In this document: positions 13,795 through 23,031 of the stretch, in pieces
Layout: each line of letters opens with the position of its first letter
Numbering within the stretch: the stretch's first letter is position 1
From: Lacticaseibacillus nasuensis JCM 17158
GTDB taxonomy: Bacteria > Bacillota > Bacilli > Lactobacillales > Lactobacillaceae
DNA: 48,158 bases
Direction: 5' to 3'
Assembly: GCF_001434705.1 (NCBI RefSeq)
Contig: NZ_AZDJ01000003.1
Coordinates: forward strand, 233,105-281,262
Translations under genes and position numbers: made by a program
Notes under the pieces: generated by a model
Told to the model about the DNA's origin: nothing
Database searches by the model: none
What the model saw: the letters and a program-made list of their open reading frames with translations, nothing else

Positions 13795-16700
13795 ATGAAT
13801 CAATCACGTAAACAACGGCGCCTAGAACGCGCTATGGAGGAACAAACACACCGGGCTAAACTGGTTCACTCCAAGCATCGTGGCTGGTTGGCAGTGGGGA
13901 TGATTGCCACCATGGGTTTAACTGGGCTTTTCTTCACCAACACTCAGTCTGTCAGTGCGGCGGAAACCACCAGCACGAAGCAGTGGACGCAACGGAGCGT
14001 CAGTGATATTGAGGCACAAATCAACGCTTCCGATAAAAAGGTCTACGATATTAAGTGGGGCGATACGCTGTCCACTATTACCGAGGCCTTGAACAATGTT
14101 GGCATCTCGACCACCATGAACCGGTTGGCTGAGATCAATCACATCGCTAATATTGATCTGATTTATGCTGGCAACAAGCTATACCTGTATGGTACTGGAG
14201 CGGATGCAACCGTCACCGTCAAGGGTGCCGATGGGAGCTATCAGACCTATAATCTGAATCCCGCTAAGCCGGTGACCCCTAGCGCAGGTGTCGCCGCCGC
14301 GACACAGTCCGCAGCAGCTCAAACCGCAACGGAAGCGACTCAAACACCAACGACTACGACTGCCTCAAGTACATCTGCTACCGCAACAAAGTCAACGAGC
14401 AAGCAAAGCGCTGCGGCCTTGAAGAAAGCCAAGGCGCAAGCAGAATCCGAAAAGAAGGCAGCCGCCGCAGCAAAGGCCCAAGCGGAAGCCGCCAAGAAAG
14501 CAGCTGCTGCTAAAGAAGCCGAGCTGACCGCACTGCTTAATGGGGAAAATACGGATGCGGCAAGCACTCTTACGACTAAGCGTGATGCGGCGTTGACGAA
14601 AGTGGCAAACACTCAAGCCACTTTAACTGCCGCGCAAGGCAAGTTCGATACTGCTCAGACAGCCGCTTCGAACGCTGCTACTGCTAAGCAGCAAGCTGAT
14701 GCTGCCGTGACTGCTAAACAGGCAGAGATCACATCCGCCCAGACGGGAATCAAAGCTGCATCGGATAAGATTGCGGCGACTCAAGCGAAGTTAGACGCAC
14801 TGAAGGCAGATGCCGATAAAGAAAAGGATGCGGATGCTACTCAACAAATTGCCACTCTGACGCAGCAGCTAGCCACGGCCAAGCAGAATCTCGCGGCCTA
14901 TCAGACTAAGCTTACCAATGCCCAGACGGCCTTAGATACGGCAAAGAGCACTGCCGCCGATGCTGCTACGAAGCTGGCGACAGCCAGCACTGCGCTCGCC
15001 ACTGCGACCAAAGAACGCGATGCAGCCGCGACCAACTTAAAGTCGGCTAAGACGGATCTGAGCGCCTTGCCGAGCACGGTGACTGCGCCGAATAGTGCGG
15101 CAGCGAAGAAGATTAAGGCTCAGCTAGCTGACATCAATACTGAGATTGATCAACTTAACGCGGAAATTGCTAAGTACGACAAGCAGATTGCGGCTTGGGA
15201 TCAGCAGCTTGAGGATATTGCTCAGCAACTTAGCGATGGTACGAGTGCCGAGAATCAGGCAAAAACTGCCGCTGAGGCGATTGATACCACCGATGATGAT
15301 GCGACCGTTTCTGCTGCCAATGACGCAGCAAAACATGCAGAGGACAGTGCGCCTAAAGTAAAACACACGCCGGTAGCCGTGGAAAAGGACGCCACGGTCA
15401 ACGTCGATGAGTCTGGGCAGACCCTCACCAATACCGAGGGTTACACGAAAGTCGCTACTAGCGCACCAAAGGATGTCGTCACGACGGCGGACAATGGTGA
15501 CACCGTCACGACGCACACAACGACAGTGACCTGGCACAAGAACGTGACAACAAAGAAGAACGTGACCGTCAACGTTGATGAATCCGGCCAGTCTTTGACC
15601 GATACCACGGGTTATACGAAGGTGAAGACAAGTGCACCTGTGACAACGAGTGAGCAGGCTGCCAACGGTGATATCACCGAAACCACAACAACGACCGTCA
15701 CATGGCACAAGAACGGTACCACGACGAAGAACGTAACCGTTAATGTGGATGATACTGGTAAGACGCTGACGAATACGACTGGTTACACTAAAGTTGCCAC
15801 TAGTGATCCAATACCATCCGATGAAATCAGTGCCAACGGGGATAAGATCACGACCTACACAACGACGGTGACCTGGCACAAACCGACGGTAACCACGAAT
15901 ACAAAGACCATCAACGTTGATGAGCAAGGTAATACCCTGTCCAGCACGACTGGTTACAAGCAGGTCAAGACGGGCACGCCAGCAGTCGCCACTAAGACGG
16001 CGATCAATGGTGATACCGTTAAGACCGTGACCACGACGGTAACTTGGCACAAGATTGCGACCAAGACCGTCAACGTGTCCGTTAACGTTGACGAGCAAGG
16101 CAATAGGTTAACCAGCACCGATGGCTACACCAAAGTGACGACTGGGGCCCCAAAGACCACCACAAGCACGGCGACCAATGGTGACATCACCAAGACCATC
16201 ACGACGACCACCACTTGGAAGAAGACGCCTAAAGTGGTCACTACGACTAAGGTGGCCGTCACTAAGAACGTCGATGAAGCTGGTAATGATCTGGGCCAAG
16301 ATCCAGATACCACGGCTTATCACTTGATGAAGACCAGTGATCCGGTCGTGACCAAGAGTACCGATGCCAACGGTAACATCACCGAAACCACCACGACGAC
16401 GAACACCTACCACAAGATTGTGGTTAAGCACACTAGCACGATCCAAAACGTTGATGCTACGGATGTCAACGCCGAGCTCAAATCTACGGATGGTTATACA
16501 TTGGTAGATAGTACGACGTTCGATATGAACCCCGTTGTTGCTGAAAACGGTGATACGACCATCGAAACAGTAACAATGAACACGTGGACGAAGACAGCTA
16601 ATCAGTTACCAGGGGTCAACCTGAGTAGTGACAAGAAAGTTCAAGAAGTAAAAGCCCAGGTGGAAGACGGTGTGGGTGTTACTATCCCTCAAGCTCTTGA

Positions 16701-17262
16701 CTTGACTAATCTTGATTTGAGCAAACTGGTCGCCAAGAAGTTTAACGCCATGTTGAACGAGGAACAGGCCAATACAGGACACGCCCAAACTCAAGTGGTG
16801 GCAGACGATACATCAATGGTACGGAGCGAGCAACGTGCTATTGAAGCACTATATGATTTTAGTCATGACCAGCCAGAAGGTAGCGTGCCGGGTGGTAACT
16901 ACAATGACTACGCCGCTGCAGGTGTAAAAGCATCGGCCGATTCGATGAGCGCAAACGCAGAGTGTATCTGCTATTTCACTCTCAACCCAGCTACAGCTTT
17001 GACCGACGAAGATACATTGGCAACTCAAATCGCTAAGCAAGCCTTCAAGCAATATATCGAAGACGAACGCGCAACCAATGGTGGCCACTACGATAGCTTG
17101 GTAAACAGTGGCTTTACCCGTTTATCAATGGGCGTCTATGTAGTTAACGGAGCTGACGGAACTGGTTTGTTGAAGGTAGCAACCCAAGTCAATGCCGGTG
17201 AACCAGAAACCATAGACCTATCTGATACTACCGTTATTGACACTAGCGACATGAACTGGTAA
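13795..17262 (+). CDS. LysM-containing repetitive surface protein, 1155 aa
   Basis: A secreted cell-surface protein. The N-terminal signal has a KxxHSKHRGWLAVG pattern like KxYKxGKxW signals, with cleavage probably after VSAA near residue 58. A LysM domain (about 83-125, YDIKWGDTLSTI...IYAGNKLYLYG) should bind peptidoglycan. Then follow a Thr/Ala-rich linker, a long Ala/Lys/Gln coiled coil (about 203-520), and seven repeats of about 55 residues (about 529-935; NVDExGxxLTxTxGYTKV...NGD...TTTVTWHK). The C-terminal 220 residues (LNEEQANTG...) resemble a divergent CAP domain. No sortase signal is present, so anchoring may rely on LysM. Strong AGGAGG fixes the start. Confidence 0.85.
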   Translation: MNQSRKQRRLERAMEEQTHRAKLVHSKHRGWLAVGMIATMGLTGLFFTNTQSVSAAETTSTKQWTQRSVSDIEAQINASDKKVYDIKWGDTLSTITEALNNVGISTTMNRLAEINHIANIDLIYAGNKLYLYGTGADATVTVKGADGSYQTYNLNPAKPVTPSAGVAAATQSAAAQTATEATQTPTTTTASSTSATATKSTSKQSAAALKKAKAQAESEKKAAAAAKAQAEAAKKAAAAKEAELTALLNGENTDAASTLTTKRDAALTKVANTQATLTAAQGKFDTAQTAASNAATAKQQADAAVTAKQAEITSAQTGIKAASDKIAATQAKLDALKADADKEKDADATQQIATLTQQLATAKQNLAAYQTKLTNAQTALDTAKSTAADAATKLATASTALATATKERDAAATNLKSAKTDLSALPSTVTAPNSAAAKKIKAQLADINTEIDQLNAEIAKYDKQIAAWDQQLEDIAQQLSDGTSAENQAKTAAEAIDTTDDDATVSAANDAAKHAEDSAPKVKHTPVAVEKDATVNVDESGQTLTNTEGYTKVATSAPKDVVTTADNGDTVTTHTTTVTWHKNVTTKKNVTVNVDESGQSLTDTTGYTKVKTSAPVTTSEQAANGDITETTTTTVTWHKNGTTTKNVTVNVDDTGKTLTNTTGYTKVATSDPIPSDEISANGDKITTYTTTVTWHKPTVTTNTKTINVDEQGNTLSSTTGYKQVKTGTPAVATKTAINGDTVKTVTTTVTWHKIATKTVNVSVNVDEQGNRLTSTDGYTKVTTGAPKTTTSTATNGDITKTITTTTTWKKTPKVVTTTKVAVTKNVDEAGNDLGQDPDTTAYHLMKTSDPVVTKSTDANGNITETTTTTNTYHKIVVKHTSTIQNVDATDVNAELKSTDGYTLVDSTTFDMNPVVAENGDTTIETVTMNTWTKTANQLPGVNLSSDKKVQEVKAQVEDGVGVTIPQALDLTNLDLSKLVAKKFNAMLNEEQANTGHAQTQVVADDTSMVRSEQRAIEALYDFSHDQPEGSVPGGNYNDYAAAGVKASADSMSANAECICYFTLNPATALTDEDTLATQIAKQAFKQYIEDERATNGGHYDSLVNSGFTRLSMGVYVVNGADGTGLLKVATQVNAGEPETIDLSDTTVIDTSDMNW
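15385..16600 (+). repeat. Seven ~165-nt coding repeats in the LysM protein
   Basis: The DNA encodes seven tandem units of about 55 residues that share NVD(E/D), GYTKV, NGD and TVTWHK landmarks. The first five are close; units 6 and 7 are divergent (KNVDEAGNDLG..., QNVDATDVNAEL...). Unit number may vary between strains by recombination. Confidence 0.85.
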
Positions 17263-17312
17263 TTTTTTCAATCACGGGAACCCTCGTGGGTCATACATAT
17301 CGAATCACATCT

Positions 17313-17342
17313 AACACTAGCCTTTGGCTGGTGTTTCTTTTT
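17313..17342 (+). terminator. Terminator after the LysM protein gene
   Basis: AACACTAGCC / GGCTGGTGTT stem with a TTT loop, followed by TCTTTTT. Confidence 0.85.
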
Positions 17343-17571
17343 GCCCGAAGTGCGGTATGAATCTATCTGTTGACCAGGAAAATTAACCAATTAAGGTGAT
17401 GATATCCTGGAGATTCATTATGATTGATGTGATTTTAGTCAGTCACGACTGTGGCTTCAGTCTTTGAGACAGCATCACCCTTAACCATGTAGAAATTGCC
17501 GCGACTTTACGTTAAACTAGAACATGACGTGAAACTCACCATTGTTCCACAAATCAAGAACGGAGTTGCCC
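17343..17571. other. Intergenic segment before rsmG
   Basis: About 230 nt with no supported gene. A 14-codon open remnant at about 17343-17385 reads CPKCGMNL then stops, like the end of a zinc ribbon, but has no start. ACGTGAAAC at 17527-17535 equals the right half of a parS site; the left half does not match. No clear promoter for rsmG was found. Confidence 0.4.
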
Positions 17572-18297
17572 ATGGATGCCACTAGTTTTGCCGCCAGTTT
17601 AAGCGCGCTTGGCCTGACCTTGACGCCGGCTCAAGCCGCGCAGTTTGCCACATATTACGAGTACCTCGTGGCCGAAAACGAGAAGGTCAACTTGACGGCG
17701 CTGACCAGCGTGAGCGACGTCTACTTGAAGCACTTCTACGACTCGCTGACCTTGGTGCAGGCGGTGCCGGCGCTGCGCGATCAGCCGCTGACCGTGTGCG
17801 ATGTCGGGGCCGGCGCGGGGTTCCCGTCGTTACCATTGAAGCTGCTGTTTCCGCAGCTGCAGGTGACGATTGTCGACTCCTTGCAAAAACGCATCGACTT
17901 TCTGGCGCGCCTGACGGACAAGCTGGGCCTCACCGGGGTCACCTTGGTGCATGACCGGGCCGAGACCTTCGGCGGGAAAAAGGCGCCGGCGCGCGAGGCG
18001 TTTGACCTGGTCACCGCCCGCGCGGTGGCCAACCTGGCGACGCTGGCTGAGTTTTGCCTGCCACTGACGCGCGTCGGTGGTCAATTCGCCGCCATGAAAG
18101 GCGCCGCCGGTGAAGCCGAGCTGAAGGCCGCCACCGTGGCGATTCACACGCTAGGCGGCGGCAAGCCGAGCATGGCGACACTTGAGCTGCCGGAAACTGG
18201 CGACGAGCGCAACATCGTGGTGGTGCCCAAGGCGCGCACCACGCCGGCGCGGTACCCGCGCAAGCCGGGCACCCCGGCGAAACAACCATTACACTAA
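17572..18297 (+). CDS. rsmG: 16S rRNA (guanine527-N7)-methyltransferase RsmG
   Basis: A 241-residue SAM-dependent methyltransferase that modifies G527 of 16S rRNA. Visible: KVNLTALTS near the N-terminus, the SAM loop VCDVGAGAGFPSLPLKLLFP (about 74-93), VDSLQKRIDFL, and TARAVANL. ATG 17572 is used because CGGAG lies upstream; an in-frame extension has no site. The C-terminus is extended with a basic PARYPRKPG tail, as in many lactobacilli. It heads the conserved near-origin block rsmG-noc-parA-parB. Confidence 0.93.
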   Translation: MDATSFAASLSALGLTLTPAQAAQFATYYEYLVAENEKVNLTALTSVSDVYLKHFYDSLTLVQAVPALRDQPLTVCDVGAGAGFPSLPLKLLFPQLQVTIVDSLQKRIDFLARLTDKLGLTGVTLVHDRAETFGGKKAPAREAFDLVTARAVANLATLAEFCLPLTRVGGQFAAMKGAAGEAELKAATVAIHTLGGGKPSMATLELPETGDERNIVVVPKARTTPARYPRKPGTPAKQPLH

Positions 18298-18337
18298 GCC
18301 GCTCGCGGCCTGGACAAAAACACTTGGAGGGATTGGC

Positions 18338-19231
18338 GTGGCATTTTCTTTTTTTGGTAAAAAACAAGAGACACCCAAGGGCACCACAGTCACAGAGGTG
18401 CCACTGAGCGCCATCGTGCCCAACCGGCATCAGCCGCGGAAGGTGTTCACCCCCGACGCGATCAGCGAGTTGGCCGCGACCATCAAGGAACACGGCTTGT
18501 TGCAACCGATTGTCGTGCGCGAGTATGAACCCGAGCACTACGAGATCATCGCCGGCGAGCGCCGTTTTCGCGCGATGCAGGCGCTGAAGATGGAAACCGC
18601 GCCGGCCATCGTCCAGAAAATGAGCGATGACGAATCGGCGGAGATGGCGCTGATCGAGAACCTGCAACGGGAGAACCTGTCGCCAATCGAAGAAGCCCAG
18701 GCCTACGCGGATTTGATGCGGCTCAACCAGCTGACTCAGTTGCAGTTGGCCGACGAAATGGGCAAGAGCCAATCGTTTGTCGCCAACAAGTTGCGGCTGT
18801 TAAAATTAAGCGACCCCGTGCAAGACGCCATCATGAACGGCGAGCTCAGCGAGCGGCACGGCCGCGAGTTGCTCAAAGTCGACGATTACCACCAGCAGGT
18901 CCTGCTTCACGATATCCTCGCCCATAACTTGACGGTGCGCGACACCGAAGCGGCAGTGGAAGCCGTGTTGCATCCGGAAGCGGCAGCTGCCAAGGTGGCG
19001 CAAGCCGCAGCCGCGGCCGCCGTGGCCGAGCCGAGCGCCACGGGCAAGGCTAAGCCGAAGAAGCCGCGGCGCCGCACGCCGATCACCCATGACGCGCGCA
19101 TGGCGGTGTCCACGCTGCGCCAGTCGCTGAAGATGATTCGCGAAGCCGGGCTCGACGTCCAGGCCACGGAGAACGAAAGCGAGACGGGGTATCATTTTGA
19201 CATCGTGATTCCCAAGCCGAAGAAGGACTAA
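18338..19231 (+). CDS. noc: Nucleoid occlusion protein Noc (ParB family)
   Basis: A 297-residue ParB-family protein. The GTG start at 18338 follows TTGGAGGG. The N-terminus MAFSFFGKKQE looks like the short amphipathic membrane-targeting helix of Noc, followed by the ParB CTPase box region (IVPNRHQPRKVF, EIIAGERRFRAM, ENLQRENLSPIEEA) and a central HTH (TQLQLADEMGKSQSFVANKLRLL). An A/P/K-rich linker precedes a C-terminal dimerisation domain. Noc binds NBS sites and blocks division over the nucleoid. It is distinguished from ParB by position after rsmG, the membrane helix, and a second ParB gene downstream. Confidence 0.9.
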   Translation: MAFSFFGKKQETPKGTTVTEVPLSAIVPNRHQPRKVFTPDAISELAATIKEHGLLQPIVVREYEPEHYEIIAGERRFRAMQALKMETAPAIVQKMSDDESAEMALIENLQRENLSPIEEAQAYADLMRLNQLTQLQLADEMGKSQSFVANKLRLLKLSDPVQDAIMNGELSERHGRELLKVDDYHQQVLLHDILAHNLTVRDTEAAVEAVLHPEAAAAKVAQAAAAAAVAEPSATGKAKPKKPRRRTPITHDARMAVSTLRQSLKMIREAGLDVQATENESETGYHFDIVIPKPKKD

Positions 19232-19234
19232 CGC

Positions 19235-20008
19235 ATGACACACATCATTGCAATCGCAAACCAAAAAGGCGGCGTCGGGAAAACCACGACCACCGTCAAC
19301 CTCGGCGCGGCGTTGGCCGATCACGGCAAGCGGGTGTTGATCATCGACGCCGATGCGCAAGGCAACGCCACCAGCGGCGTCGGCATTCAAAAAGGCGCGG
19401 TCGACTCCGACATTTACGACGTGTTGGTCAACGAGGCGCCGATGGCCGGGGCGATTATGCCCACGGCGCACCGCAACCTCAGCATCGTGCCGGCGACGAT
19501 TCAACTGGCCGGCGCGGAAATCGAGCTGACCAACCAAATGGCGCGGGAAATGCGCATGCGGCTGGGCATCGAGCCGATTGCCGACCAGTACGACTACATC
19601 CTCATCGACTGCCCGCCGAGCCTCGGCCAGCTGTCGATCAACGCGTTTACCGCCGCCAACGCCATCTTGATTCCGGTGCAGGCCGAGTACTACGCGCTGG
19701 AAGGCTTGAGCCAGTTGCTAAACACCGTGCGCCTCGTGCAAAAGCACTTCAACCCGATGCTGAACATCGAAGGGGTGCTGTTGACCATGTACGACGCGCG
19801 GACCAACCTCGGCGCGCAAGTCATCGCCGAGGTGCGCAAGTATTTTCAAGACAAGGTCTATGACACCATCATTCCGCGGGTGACCCGCTTGGCCGAGGCG
19901 CCGAGCTTCGGTCAGCCGATTGCCGACTTCGACCCGAAGTCGCGCGGTGCGGAAGTCTACGAAGCATTAGCTCAGGAGGTGCTGGCTGCCCATGGCGAAA
20001 GTAAATAA
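19235..20008 (+). CDS. parA: Chromosome partitioning ATPase ParA (Soj)
   Basis: A 257-residue Walker ATPase with the deviant P-loop KGGVGKTT (11-18), the A-prime motif LIIDADAQGNATSG and the Walker B ILIDCPPSL. It moves or controls ParB-parS complexes and replication initiation. It starts 3 nt after noc and overlaps the start of parB by 17 nt (AGGAGGTG of parB lies inside parA), a tightly coupled operon typical for the origin region. Confidence 0.95.
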   Translation: MTHIIAIANQKGGVGKTTTTVNLGAALADHGKRVLIIDADAQGNATSGVGIQKGAVDSDIYDVLVNEAPMAGAIMPTAHRNLSIVPATIQLAGAEIELTNQMAREMRMRLGIEPIADQYDYILIDCPPSLGQLSINAFTAANAILIPVQAEYYALEGLSQLLNTVRLVQKHFNPMLNIEGVLLTMYDARTNLGAQVIAEVRKYFQDKVYDTIIPRVTRLAEAPSFGQPIADFDPKSRGAEVYEALAQEVLAAHGESK

Positions 20009-20861
20009 AAAAGGACTGGGACGCGGCATCGACGCCTTGTTCCAGGATATCAACACGCCGGATCTGACGCTGGATAACGTGTCTGACCTGGCGCTGACCG
20101 ACATTCGGCCGAACCCGTACCAACCCCGCAAGACCTTCGACCAAGCCGGCTTGAACGACCTGGCCGACTCGATTCGCCAAAACGGTGTGTTCCAGCCGAT
20201 CATCGTGCGCAAAAGCGTCAACGGCTACGAGATCATCACCGGCGAGCGCCGCTTCCGCGCCAGCAAACTGGCCGGCCGCGACACCATTCCGGCCATCGTG
20301 CGCGAGTTCGACGACCCGCAAATGATGGAAATCGCCGTCATCGAAAACCTGCAGCGCGAAGACCTGACGCCGCTTGACGAGGCGCAGGCCTATGATACGC
20401 TGATTAAGCGGCTGAAGCTGACGCAGGCTGAGGTCTCCAAGCGCCTCGGCAAGTCGCGGCCTTACATCGCCAACTACCTGCGCCTGCTGACCTTACCGGA
20501 AGCGGTGAAGCAGCTGTTAAACACCGGCAAGCTGTCGATGGGCCAGGCCCGCACGTTGTTGTCGTTGAAGGATAAACAAAAGCTGGTGGCGGTGGCCAAG
20601 AAAACCGTCACCGACGGGTTGACCGTGCGCCAACTCGAACGGTTGATCAACCAAATGAACGCGGGCGACGCCAAGCCGACCCGCACCCCGAAGCCGAAGT
20701 CGCCGTTTGTCCGCGCCAGTGAGGAGCAATTGGCCGCTCACTTCGGCACCAAAGTCGCCATCACCAGCGCGGCAAAAGGCCGCGGCAAGCTGGAAATCGA
20801 TTTTGAAGACGAAGCCGACCTGACCCGGATTCTGGATTTGTTACATGTGAATATCGATTAG
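19992..20861 (+). CDS. parB: Chromosome partitioning protein ParB (Spo0J)
   Basis: A 289-residue CTP-dependent clamp that loads at parS. Order: basic N-terminus KKGLGRGIDALF, CTPase motifs (RPNPYQPRKTF, EIITGERRFRA, ENLQREDLTPLDEA), the HTH (TQAEVSKRLGKSRPYIANYLRLL), LSMGQARTLL, and a C-terminal dimer domain ending LDLLHVNID. GKGLGRGI-type N-termini bind ParA. The start is fixed by AGGAGGTG within parA. No complete parS is visible in this window; only a half site at 17527. Confidence 0.95.
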   Translation: MAKVNKKGLGRGIDALFQDINTPDLTLDNVSDLALTDIRPNPYQPRKTFDQAGLNDLADSIRQNGVFQPIIVRKSVNGYEIITGERRFRASKLAGRDTIPAIVREFDDPQMMEIAVIENLQREDLTPLDEAQAYDTLIKRLKLTQAEVSKRLGKSRPYIANYLRLLTLPEAVKQLLNTGKLSMGQARTLLSLKDKQKLVAVAKKTVTDGLTVRQLERLINQMNAGDAKPTRTPKPKSPFVRASEEQLAAHFGTKVAITSAAKGRGKLEIDFEDEADLTRILDLLHVNID

Positions 20862-20893
20862 CAAGGTGCGAAGTCTGATTAAAGGAGGCCGCC

Positions 20894-21082
20894 ATGTACG
20901 ACTTACACGATCATGTGCTCATGAAAAAGCCCCACGCGTGCGGCACGAATGATTGGGAAATCATCCGCATGGGCATGGATATTAAGATTAAATGTAGCGG
21001 CTGCGGCCACATCGTGATGCTGTCGCGCCACGAGTTTGACCGCAAAATGAAGAAAGTCATTAGTCACGCAGAGAAAGAGTGA
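20894..21082 (+). CDS. DUF951 domain-containing protein
   Basis: A 62-residue protein of the DUF951 family, nearly always found between parB and ychF in Firmicutes. Signature: MKKPHACGTNDWEIIRMGMDIKIKCSGCGHIVMLSR. The two cysteines of CSGC with His22-type upstream Cys may bind a metal. AAAGGAGG precedes the ATG. It lies 32 nt after parB and 8 nt before ychF, in one operon. Molecular role unknown; a nucleic-acid-binding role is suggested by the small basic fold only. Confidence 0.9.
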   Translation: MYDLHDHVLMKKPHACGTNDWEIIRMGMDIKIKCSGCGHIVMLSRHEFDRKMKKVISHAEKE

Positions 21083-21090
21083 GCATAACC

Positions 21091-22197
21091 ATGGCATTAA
21101 CTGCTGGTATCGTCGGCCTGCCAAACGTCGGCAAGTCGACCCTGTTTAACGCGATTACCAAGGCCGGAGCCGAAATGGCCAACTATCCTTTCGCCACCAT
21201 CGACCCCAACGTCGGCATGGTCGAAGTCCCAGACGCCCGGCTGGCGCGCATCGACGAGCTGATCCCGGCCAAGAAGATCATCCACACCACCTTCGAATTT
21301 ACCGACATCGCCGGCATCGTCAAGGGCGCCTCGAAGGGTGAGGGCCTGGGCAACAAGTTCCTGGAAAACATTCGCCAAGTCGACGCGATCATCCACGTCG
21401 TCCGCGCCTTCGACGACTCGGAAATCACCAGCGTCACCGGCAAGGTCGATCCGCTCGACGACATCGAAACCATCGACTTGGAACTCGGCCTCGCCGACCT
21501 TGACGCCGTTACCAAGCGCTACAGCAAGGTGGAGAAAATCGTGCGCACCAACACCAAGGACAAGGACACCGCCGCCGAGTTCGCCGTGCTGGAGAAGATC
21601 AAGCCGGTGCTGGAGGCCGGCGGCACCGTGCGCAGCATCGATTTCAATGAAGACGAGCAGAAGATCGTCCGCGGGTTATTCCTGCTGACCAGCAAGCCGG
21701 TGCTGTATGTGGCGAACATCGCCGAAGAAGACATGGCCGATCCCGATGCCAATGCCTACGTGCAACAGATTCAGCAGCACGCTCAGGCAGAAGGCGCCGA
21801 AGTGATTGCCATTTCCGCGAAAACCGAAGAGGAAATCGCCGAGCTCGACGATGACGACAAGGCCGATTTTCTCGCGGCGGAAGGCGTCAGCGAATCCGGC
21901 TTGGACAAGCTGATCAAGGCCAGCTACCACCTGCTGGGCCTAGCCACCTTCTTCACCGCCGGCGGCAAGGAAACCCGCGCCTGGACTTTCCATCAAGGCA
22001 TGAAGGCCCCGCAAGTCGCCGGGATCATCCACTCCGACTTTGAGCGCGGCTTCATCCGCGCCGAAACGATGTCCTTTGCCGACCTCGACAAGTACGGCTC
22101 CGCCGCCGCGGTCAAGGAAGCCGGCCGCCTGCGCTCAGAAGGCAAGGAATACGTCGTGCAAGACGGCGACATCATCGAGTTTAGGTTTAATGTTTAA
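21091..22197 (+). CDS. ychF: Redox-regulated ATPase YchF
   Basis: A 368-residue Obg-family P-loop NTPase that prefers ATP. G1 is GLPNVGKST (9-17), G3 is [20 protein letters not shown], the atypical G4 reads VANIAEEDM, and a C-terminal TGS domain includes [18 protein letters not shown]. It binds ribosomes and affects the oxidative stress response. ATG 21091 ([11 protein letters not shown]) is preferred over an in-frame GTG four codons earlier. The ribosome site is weak; coupling with DUF951 is likely. Confidence 0.95.
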   Translation: MALTAGIVGLPNVGKSTLFNAITKAGAEMANYPFATIDPNVGMVEVPDARLARIDELIPAKKIIHTTFEFTDIAGIVKGASKGEGLGNKFLENIRQVDAIIHVVRAFDDSEITSVTGKVDPLDDIETIDLELGLADLDAVTKRYSKVEKIVRTNTKDKDTAAEFAVLEKIKPVLEAGGTVRSIDFNEDEQKIVRGLFLLTSKPVLYVANIAEEDMADPDANAYVQQIQQHAQAEGAEVIAISAKTEEEIAELDDDDKADFLAAEGVSESGLDKLIKASYHLLGLATFFTAGGKETRAWTFHQGMKAPQVAGIIHSDFERGFIRAETMSFADLDKYGSAAAVKEAGRLRSEGKEYVVQDGDIIEFRFNV

Positions 22198-22274
22198 GCT
22201 GGTGTAGCGGGGCGGTTAGTGGCCCCGCACAGCCCGTCTCAGCAGCACACAACTAGACACAGGGGGAACCACAC
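22198..22274. other. Short spacer with a 7-bp hairpin
   Basis: GCGGGGC / GCCCCGC with a short loop and no T-run; it is probably not a terminator, so ychF and the DUF1129 gene may share a transcript. Confidence 0.4.
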
Positions 22275-22955
22275 TTGGCAAAAGAAACCAAAGAAGAGCA
22301 GGTCATCGAAGTTGACGTCGACGCCTTACTCGGCGAATTATCGAAGAAAAACGACGAATACGTCTTTAAGTTGCGGCGCATCCTGACCGAAAACGGCTAT
22401 AGCGAAGACAAGCAGCGCGACATCCTCGCTAACCTGTTGCCGGACATGGTGCAGGCCCAACACGAGGGCAAGCCGGCCAACCAGCTGTACGGGCCGGTGA
22501 CGGTCGAGGCCGATCACATCATGCACGCCCCGAAGCCGGCGCCGAAAGTGCCGTTTTGGCTGAGTGCCACGGACTTGAGTCTGTTTTTCATGAGCATGTT
22601 CTGCCTGATCTACGGCTTCATGGCTTACTTCTCCAGCACCGCCAAGCAGATGCAACAAGGCAGCGGCATCTTGTCGTTGCTGGTGATGTCGATCATGGCC
22701 GGTGTGATGTTCAGCTACTTCAACACGTGGAACCGCCTGCCGAAAGACAAGCGCCCAAAGACATGGATTCTGTTGCTGGCCGGGGTGGCGTTGATTCTGG
22801 TCTTCTCCTTCCTCAGCAGCGTCTTGGTCTTGATCAAGTCGCCTTTGACCAGCGCGATGGCCTGGCCGGTGTATGGCGTGTTCGCGGTACTTTGCTACGG
22901 CGCGCACTTCTTCCTCAAGCGCAAGTACAAGCTGCCTGGTTTGTTTGCCAATTAA
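22275..22955 (+). CDS. DUF1129 family membrane protein
   Basis: A 226-residue membrane protein of the DUF1129 family, usually found between ychF and guaB in lactobacilli. The TTG start at 22275 is supported by AGGGGGAA upstream and by the family's typical N-terminus. A cytoplasmic helical domain (about 1-95; YVFKLRRILTENGYSEDKQRDILANLL) precedes four hydrophobic segments (about 100-122, 132-152, 165-188, 195-212). Function unknown. A bidirectional terminator follows, as the next gene is convergent. Confidence 0.85.
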   Translation: MAKETKEEQVIEVDVDALLGELSKKNDEYVFKLRRILTENGYSEDKQRDILANLLPDMVQAQHEGKPANQLYGPVTVEADHIMHAPKPAPKVPFWLSATDLSLFFMSMFCLIYGFMAYFSSTAKQMQQGSGILSLLVMSIMAGVMFSYFNTWNRLPKDKRPKTWILLLAGVALILVFSFLSSVLVLIKSPLTSAMAWPVYGVFAVLCYGAHFFLKRKYKLPGLFAN

Positions 22956-22960
22956 ACCTC

Positions 22961-22989
22961 AAAAGAGACCCCGCGCGGGTCTCTTTTTT
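22961..22989. terminator. Bidirectional terminator
   Basis: AAAAGAGACCC / GGGTCTCTTTT stem with a CGCGC loop and T-run, between convergent genes. Confidence 0.9.
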
Positions 22990-23031
22990 CGCGCAAAAAT
23001 GGCCGGTAGCGTGGCGCTACCGGCCGGTTGA

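Noticed and set aside
15124-16446. Long antisense open frames opposite the LysM protein
   Set aside because: They arise from the Thr/Val-rich repeats read in reverse; there is no ribosome site or recognisable domain.
17343-17385. Zinc-ribbon gene remnant (CPKCGMNL)
   Set aside because: Only 14 codons without a start; too short to call a pseudogene.
17527-17535. parS site near the parAB genes
   Set aside because: Only the right half ACGTGAAAC matches; the left half does not, so it is at most a half site.
22198-22274. Possible further copy of the structured repeat (CACACAACTA and a GC hairpin before a ribosome site)
   Set aside because: The P2-P4 helices, the CGGCG loop and the conserved left end are absent; only a short CACAACT word is shared.
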